From: Viridothelium virens
Taxonomy: Eukaryota > Ascomycota > Dothideomycetes > Trypetheliales > Trypetheliaceae
Length of the DNA stretch: 64,000 bases
Assembly (NCBI GenBank): GCA_010094025.1
Contig: ML991833.1
Location: 1 to 64,000, forward strand
Direction of reading: 5' to 3'
The first letter of the stretch is position 1, and every line of letters starts with the position of its first letter. The translations under genes and the position numbers were made by a program. This document shows positions 1-10,706 of the stretch, in pieces. Below the pieces are notes generated by a model. That model was not told the DNA's origin and made no database searches. It saw only the letters and a program-made list of their open reading frames with translations.

Positions 1-1169
1 TATATCTGTCCGAATTGCGAGCGGGCGGGGAAGGGGCGCACCACGTGGAAGGCGATGTGTCGCCGGGACGGGTGTGGGGGGCCGGCGAGGGTGGGGGGGG
101 GGGGTAGAGGAGGAGGGGGGGGAGGGGTGCGGTGGGGGCGGCGGGGGAGAGGAGTAAGTACTGTAGTGAGGAGTGTGGGTTGAGGTTTTTTCGGGAGAAG
201 TTGGGGTTGGAGGAGAGGGAGGGGCAGGGGCAGAAGGCGGGGAAGAGGGGCAGGAGGAAGAGTAATTATACGGATAATACGGTGAATACAGGGGAGGTGG
301 AGGATGCTGGGGAGGATTTGGGGTCAAGAGGAGGTGCGCTTAGAGTGGGTGAGGTGGCGGCGCTGGTGGATGCTGTGCCGGATTTTGTCTCGTTTCGGGC
401 GCTGGGGGAAGGGGTGCTGAGTCCGCCTGCAACGGTAGTGGAGCCGGATGAGAAGGCAAAAGATCCGATTGACGGTCCTATCGCATTCCTTAATGAGAGC
501 GAAAGGGAGACGCTTGCCCACATTGTGAAGCGCAAGGAGGAGCTACGGGCGAAGCACTCACTGTTTAAGGAACGCGAGAAATTCATCGCCCTGTGCAAGG
601 AGCAACATGGAAAGGTTGCGGAACGTGAGGGCGTCGACCCTAAGAATGTTTGCGGCTACGACTTCCGACTCAGCTGGACCGACGGGGAGTTTCGCGCCTG
701 GCTGGAAAGGCAGAAACAGAAGGAGATACCAAAGAAAGAGGATGGAGCCTCGTCGATAACAAACGGTGATAGCAATGCCGGCAAGGAAAGTGGTACTGAG
801 GGAGAAGGGGAGGTGTGTCTGAGGAAAAAATGCCCGAGGCATTCCAACTGGAAGCAGCTCGTCCTTCAAGACGTGCGCTTTGAAGTTGCGGACGTAGGAG
901 ACGAGATGAGGAGAGTGGACAAAGAGGAGAAGGAGATTCGAGAGAGGGCTATGGTCCGATGGAGAGAAAAGGTCAATGGTAGCGGAGACAGTGCACACGT
1001 GGAGATCGTTGAGGATGGTGATATTGATGCAAAGGCAGAGGCGAAGATGAACGAGGACGCCATTGGCAAAGAGACAGCGGCTGTGAAAGAGGTAGCAACA
1101 CTCCTCGAAACCGGCCATACCACAGCGATTGAGGATGTGGAAATGCAGAATAGAGCTGAGGCTGCCTAA
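1..1169 (+). CDS. spp1: Spp1/Cps40-like subunit of the Set1/COMPASS histone H3K4 methyltransferase (5' part outside window)
   Basis: Spp1 binds H3K4 methyl marks through a PHD finger and works in the nuclear COMPASS complex. Only the part after most of the PHD finger lies in the window. Positions 1-90 encode YICPNCERAGKGRTTW and then CRRDGCGGPAR, the end of the PHD finger and the start of the second Cys-rich motif. From 132 the frame carries SKYCSEECGLRFF, then NVCGYDFRLSW and a C-terminal CLRKKCPRHSNW plus a charged helix, all in the order known for Spp1. The first segment is in frame 1 and the rest in frame 3, so the frames must change within the G-rich tract at about 108-150. That is either a homopolymer error, a real frameshift or an unusual intron. 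Stop at 1167-1169. Family assignment is from motif recall. Confidence 0.68.
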
Positions 1170-1826
1170 TCACTGTGCTCCGGGCCTCGGTCTTTCGGTT
1201 TTATTTCAAAGGGGATTCTTGCTATACTCTTGTACTTGGCTAAGATACCCAAATGATATTCATTAACACTCTGTGCGTCTCCAAGGTATGACAATAAGAT
1301 TCCTTTGCATTGAAGGGAATCTTCGCGATCACCGCCAGTCGATGCGTCAGCTGGAAGCTGGTAAGTCTCAGAGCGACAGATCAAAGTCAAGAATGCACTA
1401 CAACTGAAGTGGAGCTACATACTAGCATGATCTAGAATGATGTAAGGCTTCAAATATGTCGAGCATGTCAAGATTCGTAGGACGCTCTTTGGTCAAGCTG
1501 CCCAAGAGCCGACGTGCACAGCACTGCCTTAAGTATGTTGCTGGCGAGTGAAACCTCACTCCTCGATAACCAGATGTTCCTGCTGCTAAGGGATCACCAA
1601 CAGAGGCGCAAATCATCAAACTTGCAATGGTGCGATCAAGGTGGGACAGTAATGGACAGCCTCAGCATGGATAATAAACAAGCATTTAGAGATTCAACGT
1701 CTAGATAAAGGAGGTCCTTGGGGTCTGAATTGTTTGTTAACTGTAAACTTATCCAAGGCAGACCCTAGTCGAACATGACCTCCGTAAGGCATCCGTTCGT
1801 AGGTTGTCATCCATGTTACGGTGAGA
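1170..1826. other. Intergenic, no gene seen
   Basis: Gap between the Spp1-like stop and the convergent small hypothetical gene. Only short ORFs without coding character were seen. It probably holds the two 3' ends. Confidence 0.5.
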
Positions 1827-2278
1827 TCAATCCACGGACTTCCTCATATATTGCTGTCGTAGACGAATAATCAGCAAAACGGAAGAAGTCTTTTTGATAG
1901 CATAACATAGTCTAAGCAGCTTAAAGTACTCACGAGACCTTCAAATTTTGCGACTGTGGTCCCAGCTTGGCAGACACCGTGAAAAGGGCTCGTTCCGGAC
2001 TCTGTATGCTGTTGAAGCAAGATACAATGCCAGTCCACCCCCTCGTCCATGATTCGCACTGATTGCTGAAACACTGAGAAGGCCTCCGGGTTGCTGTTGC
2101 GCGGCCACAGAGCGGCAACCAAAGAACTAAAAGTTTGGCGCCCTTTGCCACCGTAAAGACGGAGCTCGTAGGCGTTGAAAGTGCCCTTCTTTGGATTGAA
2201 CGCTGGGGACAGCGGAACGCCTCTGTCCTGCTTGAGGTACTCATGGTGGAAGAATTGGTCAAAGGAATTTGAAGACAT
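1827..2278 (-). CDS. Small hypothetical protein, two exons
   Basis: I do not recognise this protein. Exon 1 (2278-1934) begins MSSNSFDQFFHHEYLK and runs 115 codons. A GTGAGT donor follows at 1933 and the acceptor CGACAG ends at 1854. Exon 2 (1853-1827) adds QYMRKSVD and a stop, giving 123 residues. The upstream in-frame Met at 2350 would add 24 residues; I prefer 2278 because the added segment reads as a low-quality hydrophobic run, but it cannot be excluded. No signal peptide, membrane span or known motif is visible in the chosen form. The two-exon model rests on splice consensus only. Confidence 0.45.
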
Positions 2279-3794
2279 GATTGAGAAGACGATTTGAGAC
2301 AGGACAGATTGAAGGATAGGTGACAAGGCCGGGCTGATCTCGCCCTTCATATGTAAATGCAGGACATGGCTGCCTGGCGAGTATCATTTTTGCGACTGCC
2401 GTACAACGTGGTACAGAAATGCTGTTGTGTTCCCGAATTACAAGGGTAGTAGAGGAGGTCTGCGAAAGGCGATGCACAGTGAACAAAAGGTCCATAGATT
2501 TTGAGCAAGGGCAATCATCATAGATGACCGAGAGTAAAGAGCTACAGCTGGTATCTGAGGGGTTCGGGAGTAATCGTCTACAAGGGATTTATTGACGAGA
2601 TGAGTCCTGCCTGAAATCTGTGAATGCAAATAGTATACCATGTAGAAGGAATCAAAAATCAGGCATACGAAAAGAGTGCAATGAGATCGCAGGTTACGGA
2701 ACATATCATATAGGGATCGAAGATACATGTAGGCTGATGGTAATTCCACCGCACACAAAAAGCATTTACTCCAGGGTCCACGTGGTTATTCTTGCACAAG
2801 CTATGCCGGCGATTAAGTTAGCCAAGCAAGACCCTCATCCACCCTCTGGAGCTTAATTACAGAGGTGTAGTTTACGGTGGCTATGCTCATATAAGATCGA
2901 TTTAAATGTGACGTCGGGACAGACGGCGAGAGGGGCGTGAGGGGGAAATTATTATGGATCCTCAGTGGGTGAATTAGCAATGGATGAATGTTTCATTTCC
3001 CATCGGCGGCACAGGTCAGGAGACGAATCAGGGGGCAGAAGAGAGCGCCACAACGAGAAGGCGCCCCTGAAGCTAGTTGCCAATCTGGAAGGCGCCATCC
3101 CGAACCCCGGCCCCAACTCTTAACGACGACTTTGCGCGCCAACAACACGACCGGAATTTCACAGCATAAACGCACGAAACGAAACAACAATCTGGTATCC
3201 GTCATACCGAAACGAGATTAAGCTTAAGGTAGATAGCTACGGTGAGAAACAGTTTCCAATGCTTTCTCAGTCGTTCTGTCTTGTGGCCACCTTTCGAGTA
3301 TTCCCACAAAGCGGGCAAAAACTTCAGGACTCCACGACCCGATCATCGGAAACTCTCTTTTGTGTGTAGAGTACCTAGCAACCCTGTTGAGCAGTCCGAC
3401 TGGTTCCTGCAGTAGTGGTAGCGAACCAAGGGCCCCGGTTGTGATCCTAGAAAGCCAGATCAGCGGCCATTCACATCGCTTGGTGGGTACAGCGGCTCAC
3501 TCGCGCCACGCTCAGACCTGGCCGCTGGCTGCTGAGTGCCAATCCCTATTCCCATGACCTCGGCCACTAAAACATCTCTGTCATGTTGCTTAATTTCCCT
3601 CTCCTTTAAGGTAAATCGCTGTCCTCCTTCAGTTTCACTCCCCTACACCTCTCTCACCCCAAACTCTTTACCCTCTTGACTTCGGTCGTCCGTTCTTTGA
3701 ACAAATCAAGCCCAACTACTACTATCATTAATATATCAGGTTCATATTTGAACTCGTTCTTCATTCAATTTTTCATACATCCCAAGTAATCAAG
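2279..3794. other. Intergenic; promoter and 5' UTR of the GPI-type protein
   Basis: No convincing ORF. The last 200 bases before 3795 are pyrimidine-rich (CTCCCCTACACCTCTCTCACC near 3640), as is common just upstream of highly expressed filamentous-fungal genes. Confidence 0.5.
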
Positions 3795-5327
3795 ATGCGT
3801 TACGCCTTCATCACCGCGGCCCTCCTCGGCCTGGCCTCTGCTGGCTCAACTGTCTACGAGACTGAGACCGACACCATCACCTCCTGCGGTCCTGAGGTCA
3901 CCAACTGCCCAGCTCGCTCGCACTCTGCTACATCTGCTGCCGCCAGCACTCCTACCTCAGTGGCATCGGTCCCAGCAAGCCCCTCTTCATACAGCGCTTC
4001 AGTCCCAGCTGCCTCCCCATCTGCCCCGACCCCAGCTGGTCCTCCATCATATAGCGCCTCTGTGCCAGCTGCATCACCATCCACTCCAGCTGCTTCTCCG
4101 TCGGTCCCAGCTGCTTCTCCGTCGGTCCCAGCTGCTTCTCCGTCCACCCCAGCTGCCTCTCCATCAGTCCCAGCTGCCTCTCCATCAACCCCGGCAGCAT
4201 CTCCCTCAGTCCCAGCCGCATCGCCATCGACCCCAGCTGCAGCCTCAACTCCCGCCACCAGCCCAGCTGCTGCTCCCTCCACCTACCCCGCTGGCTCTGC
4301 CCCAGCTGGCTCCGCTCCCGCTGCTTCCGTCCCAGCCAGCTCAGGCGCCGCCTCCGTCCCCGCCGGCAGTGCTCCAGCTCCCAGCTCTCCAGCGGAGTCC
4401 GTTCCTGCCGGTGGTGCCCCGGCCCCGAGCTCCCCAGCTCAGTCCGTCCCTGCTGGCAGCGCCCCGGCTCCCAGCTCTCCAGCTCAGTCTGTCCCAGCTG
4501 GTGGTGCTCCCGCCCCTAGCGCTCCTGCTGGTACCGCTTCGGCTGCTGCAAGCTCTTGCCCAGTTTGCGCACCCAGCACTGTCACTGTTACCGTGACCGC
4601 TGGTGGCTCTGCTCCTTCAAGTGGTGCTGGCTCGCCCGCTGGCTCTCCTGCGGGCTCTGGTTCAAGCGGTGCTGGCTCTCCTGCCGGCTCCCCTGCTGGC
4701 TCTGGCTCAAGCGGTGCTGGCTCTCCAGCTGGCTCTCCAGCTGGCTCCCCCGCTGGGTCTGGCTCCGGTGCCGGCTCTCCCGCAGGTTCTCCCGCTGGTT
4801 CTCCTGCTGGCACCCCAGCTGGCTCTGCTCCTGCAGGTGGTGCTTCCAGCGGTGCCGGTTCGCCAGCTCCTTACGGCAGTGGCTCTCCCGCTGGCTCTGG
4901 CTCGCCCGCCGGCACTGGCTCAAGCGGTTCCGGCTCTCCTGCTGGTTCTCCTGCCGGTTCTGCTCCTACTGGTAGTGCCTCAAGCGGTGCTGGCTCTCCT
5001 GCTGGCTCCCCTGCTGGCTCTCCTGCCGGCTCTGGCTCAAGCGGTGCTGGTTCCCCAGCGGGCTCTGGCTCTTCTGGCGCCGGTGCTGGTGCTCCTTACC
5101 CGATTGCCTCTGGTGCCTCTGGCGCTGCTTCTGGCGTTGCTCAGCCAACTGGCTTCGGCAGCCAGCAGTCGGGTGTCGCTCAGCCGACTGGCATTAGGCC
5201 TTCCTACACTGCTTCCTCGACCAAGAGCAGCCCGTCCGGCCCGGCTACTTTCACCGGTGCTGCTAACATCAACAATGCCGGTGCTTTCGTCGCTGGTGTT
5301 GGCGCCCTCGCTGCTCTTCTCTTGTAA
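3795..5327 (+). CDS. Secreted Pro/Ala/Ser/Gly-rich cell-wall protein, predicted GPI-anchored
   Basis: 510 residues in one exon. The N-terminus MRYAFITAALLGLASA is a typical signal peptide. A short Cys-containing segment (ETDTITSCGPEVTNCP) follows, then a long Pro/Ala/Ser domain including eight perfect-length 7-residue units, then a short motif SSCPVCAPSTVTVTVT at about residues 250-265, then a Gly/Ser/Pro/Ala-rich half. The C-terminus is NNAGAFVAGVGALAALLL, a hydrophobic tail with small residues before it, as expected for GPI attachment. The likely role is a heavily O-glycosylated structural or adhesive wall protein; that is inference. Large ORFs on the other frames here result from the skewed composition. 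Confidence 0.82.
   Translation: MRYAFITAALLGLASAGSTVYETETDTITSCGPEVTNCPARSHSATSAAASTPTSVASVPASPSSYSASVPAASPSAPTPAGPPSYSASVPAASPSTPAASPSVPAASPSVPAASPSTPAASPSVPAASPSTPAASPSVPAASPSTPAAASTPATSPAAAPSTYPAGSAPAGSAPAASVPASSGAASVPAGSAPAPSSPAESVPAGGAPAPSSPAQSVPAGSAPAPSSPAQSVPAGGAPAPSAPAGTASAAASSCPVCAPSTVTVTVTAGGSAPSSGAGSPAGSPAGSGSSGAGSPAGSPAGSGSSGAGSPAGSPAGSPAGSGSGAGSPAGSPAGSPAGTPAGSAPAGGASSGAGSPAPYGSGSPAGSGSPAGTGSSGSGSPAGSPAGSAPTGSASSGAGSPAGSPAGSPAGSGSSGAGSPAGSGSSGAGAGAPYPIASGASGAASGVAQPTGFGSQQSGVAQPTGIRPSYTASSTKSSPSGPATFTGAANINNAGAFVAGVGALAALLL
4065..4232 (+). repeat. Coding tandem repeat, 8 units of 21 bp
   Basis: Eight head-to-tail 21-bp units encode PAASPST or PAASPSV. Units differ mainly at third positions and at the final Thr/Val codon. 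Unit borders fall every 21 bases from 4065 to 4232 and stay in frame, so copy number could vary without breaking the gene. Confidence 0.85.
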
Positions 5328-6062
5328 GAGAAGCTCGTAGCGTTGTGATGAGTTGATCGGTGGTGGACCAAACCTCTTGTACATGTCAATGGTCTGCCCT
5401 GATTTTACGCTTGGGTAAAAGGTCAAATGGCATACGAAAGAACAGGCGTGGATGGTGTGAACTGATCCTTTTCCATGGCCGCGATTGGGTTGCTTCTACT
5501 TGGTTTGCTTTTTATAATTCTACGAGACAATGCGTCAAGAAACGCTGTCATTGGTAATTAGGCAATAATAATTGATTACTTGGTTGATCAACCCAATCTT
5601 CCCATCTTAAGTTGTCGCTGCATGCTTGCTACGTAGTTTTGCCCCCTCGAGCATCACATTTTGAAACCGGGTGCTCTACTTGACAACTGTGCTTCTTACC
5701 AAGTACACCACCCTAATCTCAAGAGAATAAAGGGCTCCGATCCAGCTACGGGTACGGAGTGAAACCGATTATTCCATGATTGCAAAGTCTGAATAAGGTA
5801 TGTAATGGTCCTTTGTATCTTGTGTTCACACACTTTTCTGAAAATTCTAGGATAGACGTAATATTAAGATGGGTAGTATTAATCGGTGTATTATTAGTGG
5901 TACTGTATATGAATCTACGCAGAACAATCAACCAGAATACTATCTTCGCCAATCCCATGCATTCGCATATCCAGACGTCCCATGCGCCCAAATACTTTGC
6001 TACTTTTAATGACCTGTGAACATCTTCCGTTGGCGACCCTCGATCAGACTATCTCGAGTCTG
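5328..6062. other. Intergenic, convergent 3' ends
   Basis: AT-rich gap between two convergent genes (the GPI-type protein and the Ser/Thr-rich secreted protein). No ORF with coding character; probably 3' UTRs and polyadenylation signals. Confidence 0.5.
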
Positions 6063-7208
6063 TCAGTGGTGCCTACTTGACTTTGTAGGAGCCAGCACCG
6101 GGCATGACTTTGCGCCAGGGACTTTGGTAGGCGCTTTCGACGGCCTACATGGTTTGGCACGTCGAGGGAAAATAGTCTCGACAAGGATGAATTCTCTGGT
6201 GCTCGTTTTAGTCACCGGTTTGAGAGTTGTGGTCTTGGTTGCGGTAACCGTCGGCTTAGTGATTACTGTGCCTTCCACATTGCTACACAGAGTCGTTGTA
6301 AGAGGGGTAGGCGTCGAAGTTGCGGTGGCTGTGACTGTATCGGTCGAAGTTGATGTGTCGGTAGTCGTGATAGTTGTAGTAAGGAGAGAAGTTGAGGTAG
6401 TGTAGGTGGTTGGCGCAGGGGCGCCAAGGTAATATGGGCACCACGCCGTTTCAAACGTTCCAGTATTGACTTGACGAGCGGCAAGACCTCGTTGTTTCTG
6501 ACCGAAACCTGGCTGAGGATAACAACTTAAATGTGTGGTTGAAAGTATAACTTCGGTGAGCTTCACTGTCTTCGCAGATGGCGTGATTGTCGATGTGATG
6601 GTCGTTGTTGATGGTGAAGCTGTCGAAGTTAAGGTACCGGTCGTACATGGGGTCGTGGTTGTCGACTGAGCAATAATGCTTGTTGAAGTTACTGTTGTTG
6701 TCGAACTTGTGCTTGTAACTGTCCCTGTGGTAGATGAAATAGTGGAGGTGGCTGCTGTGAAATATAGGGATGTGACTGGGCTGTGGGTGTATGTGTGCGC
6801 CCCATAGTTTTCTGGAAGATTGTCTTGCACGTTGAAAGTGACTATAGAGTCTGGTTGTATTTGGGTATTTGCGTTAGGGAAGTCGAAGGTAAGAGCGCTG
6901 GCCGTAGAGGAGGCGCCCGCCGCAGTAGATGCAGTTTCGCTGGTCACACTTCCATCGACGCCGGTGTAAGTCACTGCCACGGTATATATCTCGCCATCAG
7001 AGCAAGGGCAAACTCCGATTCCATACGCAAAATTTGAGCCATCATTAGGATCAACTCCGCAGGGAGCAGCCACAGCGATTGCTTGGACGAGATTACATGT
7101 CCCATCCGAACACGCGTCAGAATATTGTGCACTGGTGGCCCAAGAAAAGAAACTGAGGACTGATGCAGCTGTGACTGCAAAGGAGCGAAAAAGTGTCATG
7201 ATCTTCAT
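6063..7208 (-). CDS. Secreted Ser/Thr-rich protein of unknown function
   Basis: The chosen start is Met at 7208 because MKIMTLFRSFAVTAASVL, running into FFSWATSA, is a signal peptide; the reading frame is open further upstream but without coding character. The mature protein (381 residues in all) starts with a Cys-containing region (DACSDGTCNLVQA, AAPCGVDPNDGS, GVCPCSDGEIY) of about 90 residues. A long Thr/Ser mucin-like stretch with many TST and TTT runs follows. No hydrophobic GPI tail is seen; the C-terminus is basic. It resembles secreted or wall-associated glycoproteins, but I do not recognise a named domain. Confidence 0.65.
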   Translation of the reverse strand: MKIMTLFRSFAVTAASVLSFFSWATSAQYSDACSDGTCNLVQAIAVAAPCGVDPNDGSNFAYGIGVCPCSDGEIYTVAVTYTGVDGSVTSETASTAAGASSTASALTFDFPNANTQIQPDSIVTFNVQDNLPENYGAHTYTHSPVTSLYFTAATSTISSTTGTVTSTSSTTTVTSTSIIAQSTTTTPCTTGTLTSTASPSTTTITSTITPSAKTVKLTEVILSTTHLSCYPQPGFGQKQRGLAARQVNTGTFETAWCPYYLGAPAPTTYTTSTSLLTTTITTTDTSTSTDTVTATATSTPTPLTTTLCSNVEGTVITKPTVTATKTTTLKPVTKTSTREFILVETIFPRRAKPCRPSKAPTKVPGAKSCPVLAPTKSSRHH

Positions 7209-9861
7209 GAAACGTAAAAGAAGGTTCAAATTTGAAGACGTGCCTGTGGTTTTGTTTGGTAAAGAAATGAAGAGAGGGTCTTGTTGGCAGCTCATCTTGC
7301 GAGCGACACCGGAGCCATATATGGCCTTTGAGTGAATATCCATCGGACAGTCCAGACTCAGGCTATGTCATCATCTTTGCAAATACCCTGTTGATTCTAC
7401 TACAAACTATCACAGAATTGTTGCTAGGGTAAGTGTTCAGTCACTTCCCATTTGCGGAACCTCAGTCACATCTCTCTGATTGGGGATACATATTTTAGAA
7501 GGACTGTCTAGACCACCGTAGGTGCGACTCCTCGGCTGCGGGCACGTGTATCCTGCTGGACGCGAGTTGTGTCTAGCGCGAAGGCACGGATTTGGCATTC
7601 AAGAAGCTTAACTTTGACAGATGTGGAATGGAAGACAGCACCATTTGAGGCTCGATGGTTAAAAAAAGTCAGACCGTGCTTTCCTATTTAGGTCTTTCAA
7701 TACCTGCTTTCATGCCGAGACCACTAGTCCTTCACTTCCCTCTAGAAGTGACGTTGCTGGCTTGCGTCGATCAGCGCTGCGTACGGAAACCCTCAATTTC
7801 GGATGCTGTAGCTGTTAGCTGTTCGGTGAAGTAGAGTTCTTTTGGTTTCAACCCTTCATCTCTTGCGTCTTCCAATTTCCAGATTGTTTCCACCGATGCA
7901 GGAACGGTTTTCCGCTTCACTACCGTACTTTTTCATGGGGGCAGAGATCATGGGACGGCTGGTACTGCTGGAGAGAGATGAAGTGTGAACAATCGAGATG
8001 CTCGCCGACGGCAGATCGACCGCGTGCCTGGCCGCACAAGCCCTACCTGGCCATTCTAGTCCAGGTACTATACCTGTTAGCGACCTCGCCGGAGCGACAC
8101 CGCCATAGTAGCTTGATGTACATCATCATCAAGACAATCCTCGGACTACCGACATTCAGCCGAACCACCAATTTGAGGGCCTCGGCTGCCCGTGGATTAT
8201 CTGATACCTCCGTATTACTCCCATGATCCCTAAGGCGACTAACCTTCGGCTCAGCCTCTGCTTAAGGCCACTACGTTTGCTTCGGCTGCTTAGAGTCGAT
8301 CTAAAATGCCGTTTGAGATGTAAAAGGCTAGTCACATTATCAGCGGCCAGTTTCATTTAGTGTGGCTCGTCTGAGTCTAGTTGGCCACCCAATTGGCGAG
8401 CTGAGTCGGGCCTGGCCAAGAAGCTTTGATTTGATTCAGTGTAGGCATCATTAGGTATACGGAGCACCTGGCCTGGAGGTAGATCTTTGGGAGATCCACA
8501 GCACCCTGCCCGTCTGCCGGGATCTTGGTCATCTCACGCGTATCTGTCGTAGCGATGTTCGCATACAGTTGCCGCGAGTACTCCGTATACTTGAGACAGG
8601 CACGATAGGAAGCGGATTGCATCCGGAGCCTTCTTGGTACTTGACTTCAGCGCTTAGCATGTCATTAGCGATATTTTGGCACGACTAGGTACTCAAGTTT
8701 CTGGACTTCATCTGTGGTTTCTCAGAGCGTCGCGTGGTTTCCTGCTCGCCAGTCCCAAATAAGCCCAACGAACCATTAATTGAGATCATAGGGAGCCTAT
8801 AACTTGGCGTATGGGTTGCCAGCATGGTCTGAGTTCCGAATAAAGGCCCTTAGTACCTACGTCATCACTGTAACTCAGTGCAGTACCGAGCAGGAGTTGT
8901 TTGAGTGTCGCCATCATCCCTTGATAGTTGATACAACAGCAAACGTGCAGCCTCTATGTCAAAGACACAAAGCGTGCCTTTGCCAGTTGGACAAGGAGTT
9001 GCTATGAATAAAATGTAATTAGCTGGCTCCGAAATATCCGATGACGCAAGTGAGCTTTATCCTAGGAATTCAGCACTGGTACTGATTATCGGCCATATGC
9101 CCATCATATTTGAGGGAAATTAAAATTCTGCGTGTCATTCGGATAACAAGACTCCACTGAGCAAGACGTACTAACGAGATCACATTGGGGAAGCGTAGAA
9201 TTCTCGAAGACTCTGGCGGATGGGAAGAACTTGAAAGAGTTCATCCGTGCGATTCTACACGATGTGAAGGATTGATCCACGGAGAAATCATGTAGAGAGC
9301 GAGCCAATTATTCATCGAAGTGCTGACTGTAGATGACCGTTGGGAAGAATCGATGGAAGTTAACCACCGGTCGCTCCCGGCGAGCATCAAGCCACGCAAG
9401 CGTACTTTATGAACTCCTCGGAAAAACCGCACTTTTGGTCAACTTCGGACTTCATAGGTATGTAGCCCCAGCCGGGGATTTTTCGCATTCAGCAATACGC
9501 TGAGCCACTATGCCACAACCAACTGCAGGGTATTGTTCCTTCATACGGTTCTGGATCTTGGATTCGGCGTGTCAGCTCGCGGGCCTGTGATGACCAAGAC
9601 TTTGCGAATTATTGTTGTGCTTCCCGCTGTGTTATGACGGATCCGTCGGCGCAATAACATGCGAATGACACCAGGATGTTTGGAGAGATTACATGATACG
9701 CTGTGAGGATGCGATCCATTAAAATTGCAACTTCCGTATAAATACGTGAGTTCTTTCTTCATCTTCTACCAAAAGTTCAATGCATTCAGCAGCAACAAGC
9801 TACTCTCATAAATCAGTTCATTACTTCCAATTCTCAAAGTCCAATCCACAAATCAGACAAA
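7209..9861. other. Intergenic 2.6 kb, including the protoglobin promoter
   Basis: No ORF here has convincing codon use or a recognisable domain. It contains a TACTCCGTA 9-mer at 8579-8587 and, at the right end, a TATA element for the protoglobin gene. I found no transposon remnant. Confidence 0.45.
9737..9744 (+). promoter_or_regulatory. TATA box of the protoglobin gene
   Basis: TATAAATA lies 118 bp before the ATG at 9862, followed by a pyrimidine/CA-rich leader. Spacing fits a core promoter. Confidence 0.5.
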
Positions 9862-10706
9862 ATGACAGAAAAGGCATCCATCAAGATGCAACACATCTCT
9901 CCAATTGATCTCCGCTCCATCCCCCACCGCATTTCCTATCTCAAGCGCTTTCTAAACTTCACCGAGGCCGACGGCGCCGCCATCCAAGCCAGCGCCGCTG
10001 TCCTTGGACCTCTCATCCCCGCTGTCCTTGATGCCGTCTACACAAACCTGCTCAGCTACGACATCACCGCCAAAGCCTTCGCTCCCCCGCAACCGGAGTT
10101 TGATGGCCCGGCCGCTGCCTCGGTGCAAGACCTCACACTCGACCACCCGCAGATCCTGCATCGCAAGGACTTCCTGAAGCGCTACCTTTTGCAGCTCGCG
10201 GGAAACAAGGAGTGGGATGACGAGAGCAAGATCTGGGATTACATGGACAAGGTCGGGATCATGCATACCGGAGAGCCGGGGTTCAAGCATCGGGCGAGGA
10301 GGCCAGAGTTGCGCGTGGAGTATGTGCACATGGGTGCGCTGTTGGCGTTCGTGGAGGATGTGGTGGTGGGGGCGGTGATGGGAACGGAGGAGCTGGATCT
10401 ACAGACGAAGACGCAGACGATCAGAGCGTGGAATAAGTTGTTGTGGATCCAGAATGATCTGTTTGCGAGGCACTATGTGGTGGATCGTGACTCGAAATTT
10501 GCGCCAAGGGGCTCGACGGCGCTTGCGAAGGTAGATCCGGCTTCCTCTCATGCTAAAGCAAGGCTCTAGCTAATGACAATGTGCAGGCTGCGGATGCTAA
10601 GTATCCAGATGCCGCCGTCACAGCCGAAAATAGCTTCAAACTTCTGGGTCCAATCTTGGGCGGAGCCTTCACAGTCCTCATTTGGCTTCTATATACCAAA
10701 CGTTAA
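9862..10706 (+). CDS. Protoglobin-domain protein with predicted C-terminal membrane anchor
   Basis: Exon 1 is 9862-10530, the intron 10531-10586 (GTAGAT...GTGCAG), exon 2 10587-10706; 262 residues. Residues about 15-210 match the fungal protoglobin/globin-sensor fold: HRISYLKRFLNFTEAD, AAVLGPLIPAVLDAVY, and the conserved helix around VEYVHMGALLAFVEDVV. Proteins of this family bind haem and may sense or bind O2, NO or CO. Exon 2 adds KLLGPILGGAFTVLIW and LLYTKR, a hydrophobic span with a basic end, so the protein is probably tail-anchored. Without splicing the ORF would end at 10569 with a poor C-terminus, which supports the intron. The His that would bind haem was not assigned with certainty. 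Confidence 0.78.

Noticed and set aside
266-598. Minus-strand ORFs in the Spp1-like gene
   Set aside because: Shadows of a conserved plus-strand gene.
4065-5080. Regular repeats that could suggest a CRISPR-like array
   Set aside because: The units are contiguous, in frame and code for a wall protein; there are no spacers, and the genome is eukaryotic.
4603-5340. Long ORFs overlapping the GPI-type protein in other frames (for example 245 aa plus, 142 aa minus)
   Set aside because: Repeat composition without stop codons makes all frames open. Only the main frame has a signal peptide and GPI tail.
9440-9535. Possible tRNA on the minus strand (TGGCATAGTGG looks like an A box)
   Set aside because: No B box at the right distance and no acceptor stem.
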